A stretch of DNA of 64,000 nt. It comes from Takakia lepidozioides (Eukaryota; Streptophyta; Takakiopsida; Takakiales; Takakiaceae). Positions 57,301-64,000 of this stretch are shown here, one piece after another (within the stretch, counting starts at the first letter, position 1; each line of letters starts with the position of its first letter). The notes beneath the pieces were generated by a model. It was given only the letters and a program-made list of their open reading frames with translations. It was not told where the DNA came from and made no database searches. The position numbers and the translations under genes were made by a program. The stretch is from positions 50,840,001 through 50,904,000 of the forward strand of contig CM060733.1 in NCBI GenBank assembly GCA_030704615.1. The letters run 5' to 3'.

Positions 57301-57479
57301 GCGTTAAAGTCGTGTACCTACATAAACTTGCCTATCTCTCAGATATCTGCACATGTGCCAGAGATGATGCTTGTGCGGTGACAAATGGTAATGAGCGGAT
57401 GCAGGTGGGCATTCATCCCACAGCAGCTGAAGAGTATGTGACAATGCGCACCTTGACGAGGCGTGTTTCCCCGCTCTAG
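51353..57479 (+). CDS. GR: Glutathione reductase, cytosolic type, 484 aa
   Basis: Sixteen exons: 51353-51478, 52226-52290, 52901-52970, 53163-53234, 53430-53633, 53836-53909, 54213-54296, 54513-54600, 55081-55162, 55305-55378, 55609-55716, 55904-55968, 56067-56180, 56553-56652, 56845-56898, 57405-57479. All phases agree. FAD site [15 protein letters not shown], redox-active disulfide [13 protein letters not shown] (Cys65, Cys70), NADPH site [17 protein letters not shown], second FAD motif [20 protein letters not shown], and the dimer-interface catalytic HPTAAEE (His464). It reduces oxidised glutathione with NADPH. The start lacks a transit peptide, so it is the cytosolic/peroxisomal type rather than the plastid/mitochondrial form. 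The sequence ends RRVSPL without a clear SKL-type signal. Intron 1 has a GC donor (AAG/GCAAGT). Intron 15 contains a 25S rRNA fragment. Confidence 0.95.
57086..57227 (+). pseudogene. 25S rRNA fragment inside a glutathione reductase intron
   Basis: From CTGATTTTCAG through GTGAAAGCATGGCCTATCG, GGCAGAAAAGTTACC, CAGGGATAATTGGCTTGTGG and CAGCCAAGCATTCATACCGA to CGTTGCT, this follows the conserved domain V (peptidyl-transferase region) of cytosolic 25S rRNA with several substitutions. About 142 bp, same strand as the gene, entirely within intron 15 (56899-57404). It is a dispersed rDNA fragment, not a functional rRNA gene. Confidence 0.88.
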
Positions 57480-59256
57480 GTGTGCTTCAGACCCTGTACT
57501 CCAGTCTTCGAGGGTTAGTGGGCCTACATGTTGAGAGTGTGCTCTACCTGTCAGATGTAAGCATGCTCATGCACATCACAGTGATCAGCCATGCTACCAA
57601 TGTGATTTCCTGTTGTCTACTTCAGTTATGACACACACTTATCTAAATTCGGAGGATCTGTAGCTGTTCAAGGTGTCTATTGACCTGAAAATCTTGCAGA
57701 TTCCATCCATGTACCGATATAATTTCTTCATAACTGTATGCTTTCTCACCAGTGTCTCAGAAAAATGATGATGCCACAATGAAATGTTGTGAGGAGTTCA
57801 CAGTGGACTACCAGATCTTCTGAACTTCCGAGTGACAGCTTGTGACATCTGGAGTCAAGGGATGAAGTGAACCGATAACTTTCTACAGGAAAATTAGTGT
57901 GTTGACAAGAAAGTGCTATGTGGGACAACCAGTAACATTCCTGCAAATAGGGACTTACATGTTCAGCTATTTATAGATGGCCATTGCTGAGAAGCGTCTC
58001 ATTACGGGTGTGTCTTGTATATTGAACAATTCACCTTGGGTTGCTTTTGCAGGCTCCTACACGGAAGCCAATCTACTTCAGCCTTCACAAGAAGCATGAG
58101 TTACCCGTATCCTTCACATGTGCCAATCCCTCCACATTAAAGGTGTCAGATGCCAAATGCTCACCAAGGTCAGTATCAGGATGTGAAGATTTGTTTTAAA
58201 GACACATCTGAGTAATGCAATGAGCAGTTCTCTTGATCTATAATATTTTTGCAATGATCTGTATACTTCACGCGAGAACAAATCGCATTTTGCAACAGTT
58301 GCAGGTGGTGATGATGATTATTGTTGATTTGCACAGATTTGCAAGGATTGCTAAACAAGAACTTCTTGCCAAAACATGGAATTCATCCCTGTGAATTGGG
58401 GCTGCCTGTAACATACAGAGCAGCCCTTTGCCCAACCCTGAGCAGCATTAATATTAGTCGCTGCAGGCGGGACCCGCCAGCTTCATCCCCCCTCTGACGA
58501 GCTTGCACCCATGTCTAGGAAGGGAAAAAAGAACCATGTATGGCTCTCTTGGAATCAACCCACCAACAACGGTGGACTGAAGGTATTTAAGAGAGGGGAA
58601 GTTTGAGAAATGTTCGATAAGAACAGAGAGGAACTGGATCATGGGATTCCAACTTCAGATAACATCAAATTATCTTTGGCTGTGTCCCTTCAGATTATTC
58701 TGCAATTTTGAGCACAGAGAATAGAGAAGAGAGAAGAGGGAAACTCGAAGGGGCAGATAAGTGCTTCAAATATGGAGCAAAAAGCTCATAATCAAATACA
58801 AACTCAGCTCCAAAACAAAGTCAGAGTTATGCGCTGATGCTGCCCCGGTTGTCAGTATGGAGGTCAGAGCGACTGCATACTGCATACCTTTGGGGAGAAA
58901 ACTTCACATGGTTGTGGCAACAAGAAAAACAGAGGGATCTCGGAATCATTGTCAAATCGTCTTCCTTGGCAGAAGGTGAGGGTGGAGCTCTTGCTTGGCA
59001 GGTCTCCATAGATCTGCCTACCTCTCCTCACCTCTTGCTGATCTCTCGCTCTTGTAAGTAGAAGAAGGTGAGGTGATCGAGACGACGAGTGTGTGGAGGG
59101 CCCTACTGCTGACGACGAAACAATTGATTTCGCAGTATTGCAATAATGTGGATCGTTGCAGTTCATTCATTTGTGGATGAATAATGCTGATGTTCGTAGA
59201 GGCAGGAAGAATGTCGCGAAGGGTTTGCTTGGATTGAAATGGAGGTGCGAGAGACA

Positions 59257-59304
<48 letters not shown>

Positions 59305-60072
59305 AGCAGGGTGACGTGGAGGTGGTGATTGGATGTGATTGGGAGACTGAAAGACGCCAAGTTGCGGATGACAAATGCAATGCTGGAAGGGCAGATGCGA
59401 ATGGTCAAGATGGATGATCGGAGGAGGATTTTCTTGGACAATTACTGTTTTATTCTGAACGGATAGAATGTCGGCAAGGGTGTTGAAGGTGTCTGGTTCC
59501 TGGAGGATGCTTCAGCTGCGTTGAGGCTCAGATTGTTTGGAAGGCGCATTTACGTTATGCTACAAGTGTGGGGTGTGGAGTTGCAAAGTCGGAAATAGTC
59601 AAGTGTGGAGCAGGTTAGTATGTAGCACTCAGAGAACGAATTGGGTGAGTGAGCTCCTGCGAAATCAACTGGAGGAACTGGGTTGCGCAGAGATTCGGTT
59701 ACCACCGAAGAACGGACGATCATGAGCATTGTTTGGTATGGATTTGTATCGATGTCGCTTTGCTGGAGGAACTGAGGTGCAGAATGCAAACCTCTGTAGG
59801 TGTCGCACAAAACAGAGGTGTGAATGACCTACACGCAGTTTCGAATTTATGGAAATCATGCTCGATGCCGAGCTCTGTCGGATGCCGTCTGTTTGGGGAT
59901 CTGAGCGGGGACATACAGCTCAGCGAGCACGGTAGGAGATTAAGATGCCTGGCCTATTGACACAGCTATGTCCAATAATTAGGGGTTTACTTCAAGTACC
60001 TCAGCTGGACGGTGGAGACGTTGAGCTCAGAGCTAGTTGGTATTCAGAGAGCGAGTCAGATTGATAGTAGAA
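57480..60072. other. Intergenic region and leader of the DUF616 gene
   Basis: After the reductase stop there is about 1.9 kb with no recognised gene, then sequence that probably holds the promoter and 5' UTR of the next gene, possibly with a leader intron. Short open frames on both strands show no family resemblance. Confidence 0.5.
59258..59301. repeat. (GT)n(GA)n microsatellite
   Basis: GTGTGTGTGTG directly followed by about 15 GA units, roughly 770 bp upstream of the DUF616 start codon. GA/CT runs are common in plant promoters and leaders. Confidence 0.85.
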
Positions 60073-63000
60073 TGTATGGCCTTGCACAGGCAAGGAAGTG
60101 GGCCGTGGCCGATCGGGGTAGATCCAGACATGAATGGGGATCACAAGGTCACAGGTTCTCAAAGACCTGCCTCAACTTCAAGGATGTACGATCATGTCAA
60201 AGGTGACCAAGGGAGTGTGAGACAGGGCAACACTTCCAGACACAATGAGCCTACCACTGTTATTGGTCGAGGTCCTTTGAAATTGGGGAAAGGAAAGAGG
60301 TTGGTGCATCCAGCCAGGGGCCGGCATTGTTCAATTGGATTCTTTGTGGTTCTCCTTCTACTTGTAGTCCTCATCACTATTTTCGGCAGCGAGACCATCA
60401 GCCATGTTCGGAGAGGTCAGTCCTCTATGTTCGCGTCTGCCCTGTATGTTAAGCGGCTTGTGTGGCTGCCTTATGTGTATCCAAATCTGTCTATGACAAG
60501 TGCAGGACATTTGAGGCTGCTGTCTGCCAATTGCTTGGTGTCTTTTGGAGAATTGCAAACGCACCGTACCTCTCTATTGTGCAATAAAAGGTCACTCCTA
60601 TATTATGTTGCTTGATTCCTTGACAATTGTTGGATGCAGTCATTTTCAATGCTGCTCTCCCACAAGTTGCATCCCTCTCCATTCTTGACAATGCACAGAT
60701 TAGAGGAAAAATTGAAAGGCATGAGGATATTTGATCAATGAGTGTTCCACTGCATTGGCTATTCATAACATCTTTCTTGTTGTTTGTGAAACAGGTGAAA
60801 AGGGTTCTTCTCATTTGGACAGCTTTTTTGGCAACCTGGTATTTTGGCATATTATTTCCTCTTCTGGGTTTGTTTGGTATTTGTTTGGTACCACATATGT
60901 TAGTTGCATTCCTGTGCATCACTCATAATTCAGGGGCACTGTCTCTTAGTCTAGGCTTTTCCCTTTATGTCATTAGTACTATAATTAATGCCTTCCAAGT
61001 AGGAAGGTAGATGAGGTTAGGGACTGCAACACCAGGCACACGTCTCTGTGGGGTGCCACTGCCAGCTTGCTCCTACTTTACAACAAGTAGCATCTTACAC
61101 AGTTTTGCAATGGCGATATGGCAGGATAATCATCTCCGCCATCCCAAACACAATGCCAATGGGCAACATGGAGACTTCTTAGGGCATGGCCAATTGCGAG
61201 GTATTTCTTATCATGTCTTCTAGACACGATTTGCTGCCAGTGTTTGGCTAGTCTCTCGCTTATCCCTCACTTCTTATTCCTTTTCCTCTTGCAAGTGTCT
61301 GCTTGCAGGTCCATATGTTTGCTAGCAACCAAGGGCAGCAATGTTGTTGACATATGGTTTGGGTCTGCCTGTGGTTGTATTGGGGGTGGTCTATATGGGC
61401 AGTATTTTCTCCTTGTCCAGCCTGGTAATTGTGAATTTGTTGTGGGAGGATGTGAACATCTCTGTGTAAAATTCAACCTGACCATAGAAGTTTTAGCAGT
61501 CTGCTTCTGCATCTCTGTCCACCCCAACCTTTCCTTCTTAGTTTGTATTCACTTCCCCTTCCCATCCCAAACTTTTGACAGAGACGAGCATGCTGTGGCT
61601 GGCACAGGATTTGATGACAAAGAAGACAAGCTGCTCAGAGTTTCCAGAGATTGGGATAGGGATGACAGCAAACAAGAACATGTCCCAGATAGAAAAATTG
61701 AAGATGGAGTGGAGCTGGATGTGAACTTAGATAGGACTAGTGGAGATTCCACCCAAAGCAAGGAATTGTCAAACCATGAATCACTGAAAAGAGAGCAGAG
61801 TGCAGGCTTGTACAATGAGCGTGGCCGCAATGAACTGCTTGAATATGAAGCCCGATTTGAGCAGCAACGACTCCTGGAGAAGAATGGCCAGCAGGATAGA
61901 TCCTATGATGGGAATGTGAATAGAATAGAGACGGATGGTCTGGGTATTGAGTCAGACAAGGCGGAGTCTTACGACGACGAGTACGATGATGATGGTGGAG
62001 AGGAGGATGTCACAGAGTCAGATGAGGCCACTGCTCGTGTGCACCATCAATCTGGGGTGGAGGAAACTGAGGAGCACCAGGGGAAGAACAGTGGATTTGG
62101 TAATGACAGTGAGGAACTACAAAGCACTGAAACAGATTTGTCAAGGCATAGCGGGAGTATGGACCCCAATGATGCAAGTGTTCATACTTCGGGTGGCCAC
62201 TCCTTGGTTACAGGTGTTGGCATAAATGTTCCAGTAGGTAATGGGAAGGGTATATCTGGAGTTCAGCTTGGTGGGGATGCTAGTGGTGCCCAAGGTAAGG
62301 AGAGGAAGGGGGATGTTGATTTGCAGATGGAGAAGCATGAGACTCAGCAAGTGGTGGACCCAAAAACCAAGGGGAAAAAGAAATCAAAACATAGTTCTGG
62401 TAGGCGCAAAGTTGTGCACCCCAGTCTCATCCTTGCTGTCTGCAGTTCTGCTTGAAATGGTTGCATAGACTGTCCTGATGCAAAGCTGCCAGCAACTTAA
62501 TTTAGTGCTAGAGGTTACCTTAATCTGTTTGTTCCTACACATTCTCATGTTCATTCAATGTTCTTTCAGAGGTAGAAGCTCAACCAATTATGCATTTGTC
62601 TGGTGCCTGATGGTGTCTTGCTGGTGGGTATCATGAAGCCGCTCCTTGCGATATAAACTTTCGGAGTACAACAGAAGGGCTTGAAGAACCTGAGGACACC
62701 TCAAAGTTTGCAGCTTTCTCATTGAACTACATTCAGAGAGAGGAAAGACCTGAGGGAAATACAGAGTGGGAACCACGGTTTGCTGGCCACCAAACACTTG
62801 AGGACAGAGAAGACTCATTTCATGCAAGAAACCAAACTCTACACTGTGGGTTTGTTCAGTCTCCACAAGGATATGCTGGGACTGGTTTTGAGTTGAATGA
62901 TAGTGACTCCGAGTACCTCAGAACATGTCACATTGCAGTCTCTTCCTGCATCTTTGGAAACTGGGATCATATTCGATCTCCCCCCAGCAAAAAGGTAAAT

Positions 63001-64000
63001 AGCAAGTTGTGCCATGGATTGCAGCCAGCTCCCTCTTCTAAATTCTTGGACCATAAACAATGTTTTGAAACTGGTACTGAAGCTGTTTGTGCTGAACCTT
63101 GCAGATGTCAAGCTCCTCAAAGAAGAAGGTCTGTTTTGTGATGTTTGTGGATCAAGCAAGCCTGGATGTCATACTACAGGAAGGCCAGAAAGTTGATGCA
63201 AATGGGAACCTTGGATTATGGAGGATTGTACTTATTAAGAACTTGCCGTACCGTGATGGTCGGCGCAATGGGAAGGTGCCCAAATTTTTAACGCATCGAC
63301 TGTTCCCCAATGCCAGGCAAGTTGTCAGAAACTGAGTATTGTGGGCTGGTTGTAGATTACCACTTCTGACTTTGAAGTTGTGTCAGTTGCAGAGAAGGAG
63401 TGGTCATCGGTGTAATATCAATTGAAGCTGGGCCGAAGAAGCTGGTGTATTAGAGTAGGGTGGGCTTTGAGTAAGGCAAAAGTCAAATATAGGAGCATCT
63501 GCAGAAGAGTCATGTAATATTTATGCTGCAAGAGTGCATCTGTGGGGAACAGGTACTCAATATGGCTGGATAGTAAGCTGCGCTTACAGAGTGATCCACT
63601 TTTGATTTTGGAGTATTTCTTATGGCGGGGAAAGCATGAGTATGCCATATCCAACCATTATGATCGCCATTGTGTGTGGGAGGAAGTGGCACAAAACAAG
63701 CGGCTGAACAAGTTCAACCACTCTATCATTGACCAGCAGTTCCTCTTTTATCAGAAGGATGGCCTCCCACGTTTCAATGAGTCCGATCATTCTCGGCTTC
63801 TACCCAGTCGTGAGTGGCAATTCCTCCCTGTGGTGTTGTGTTATGCCTCAGCTTATGTATGGATACCTGCCTCTTATTAGGACGTGGAATGGAAGGAAGA
63901 AATTTTGATGAATATGTCTGGGACTCAAGAGGTGTACATTTTGTAATGGCAGATGTGCCGGAAGGATCATTCATAGTGAGGGCCCACACCCCCATGGCCA
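60073..64000 (+). CDS. MUCI70/TOD1-like DUF616 glycosyltransferase, C-terminus beyond window
   Basis: Exons: 60073-60415, 61584-62399, 62639-62994, 63105-63316, 63553-63809, 63953-64000 and onward. About 677 codons are visible. Type II Golgi topology: a cytosolic N-terminus of about 85 residues, a membrane anchor SIGFFVVLLLLVVLITIFG, then a long acidic linker of about 270 residues (YDDEYDDDGGEEDVTESDE). The DUF616 domain reads RFAGHQTLEDREDSFHARNQ, LHCGFV, CHIAVSSCIFGNWD, KVCFVMFVDQASLD, LPYRDGRRNGKVPKFLTHRL, YSIWLDSKLRLQSDPLLILE, AISNHYDRHCVWEEV and VPEGSFIVRAHTP. Family members are linked to pectin/xylan mucilage synthesis (MUCI70) and turgor regulation (TOD1). The intron after exon 2 has a weak acceptor at 62638, and an exon at 62570-62602 is an alternative. 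The intron after 63316 has a GC donor. Confidence 0.88.

Overview
The window is nuclear DNA of a land plant. Evidence: genes split by many short GT-AG introns (two are GC-AG), plant-type proteins (a plant natriuretic peptide/EG45-like protein, cytosolic glutathione reductase, a MUCI70/TOD1-like DUF616 glycosyltransferase) and abundant plant-type LINE and Ty3/Gypsy retrotransposons. A near-complete gene for the axonemal protein CFAP70 means the species almost certainly makes flagellated sperm, which points to a fern, lycophyte, bryophyte or cycad/Ginkgo-type plant rather than a flowering plant or conifer. The sequence alone does not let me choose among these.

Layout: 0.8-3.6 kb, a minus-strand TPR gene (8 exons). 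3.9-10.6 kb, a rearranged LINE: its 3' end and RT are on the minus strand, its ORF1 and endonuclease on the plus strand between them. 10.6-11.5 kb, a fragment of an unrecognised ORF, possibly methyltransferase-like. 11.5-14.1 kb, the 3' part of a Gypsy element (integrase, PHD finger, LTR) on minus. 16.1-16.7 kb, a LINE RT fragment. 17.1-18.0 kb, a secreted PNP/EG45-like gene on minus. 21.25-32.97 kb, an 11.7-kb Ty3/Gypsy element of the same broad family as the 12-kb fragment. It carries a cytosine-5 DNA methyltransferase domain between protease and reverse transcriptase, a PHD finger after integrase, and an antisense fragment of ribosomal protein S18. 35.65-39.10 kb, a 3.4-kb non-autonomous gag-protease LTR element on minus. 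39.1-43.4 kb, mostly intergenic, with a tRNA-derived SINE. 43.4-50.8 kb, CFAP70 (+). 51.35-57.48 kb, glutathione reductase (+), with a 25S rRNA fragment in one intron. 60.07-64.00 kb, the DUF616 glycosyltransferase (+), which runs off the window.

The most notable content is in the mobile elements. The 21-33 kb element encodes DNMT3-like catalytic motifs in pol, so it could in principle methylate its own or host DNA. Its LTR copies differ at only 2 of 349 aligned positions although gag-pol has many stops, suggesting a defective copy mobilised in trans. The 3.4-kb element has a primer-binding site perfectly complementary (15 nt) to its own predicted RNA 5' end, as in Tf1-type self-priming, and six heat-shock-element-like GAAnnTTC modules just upstream of its TATA box. 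The host genes are unrelated in function and each is transcribed separately. All exon models come from reading frame, splice-site and family similarity by eye, and none has been checked against transcripts.
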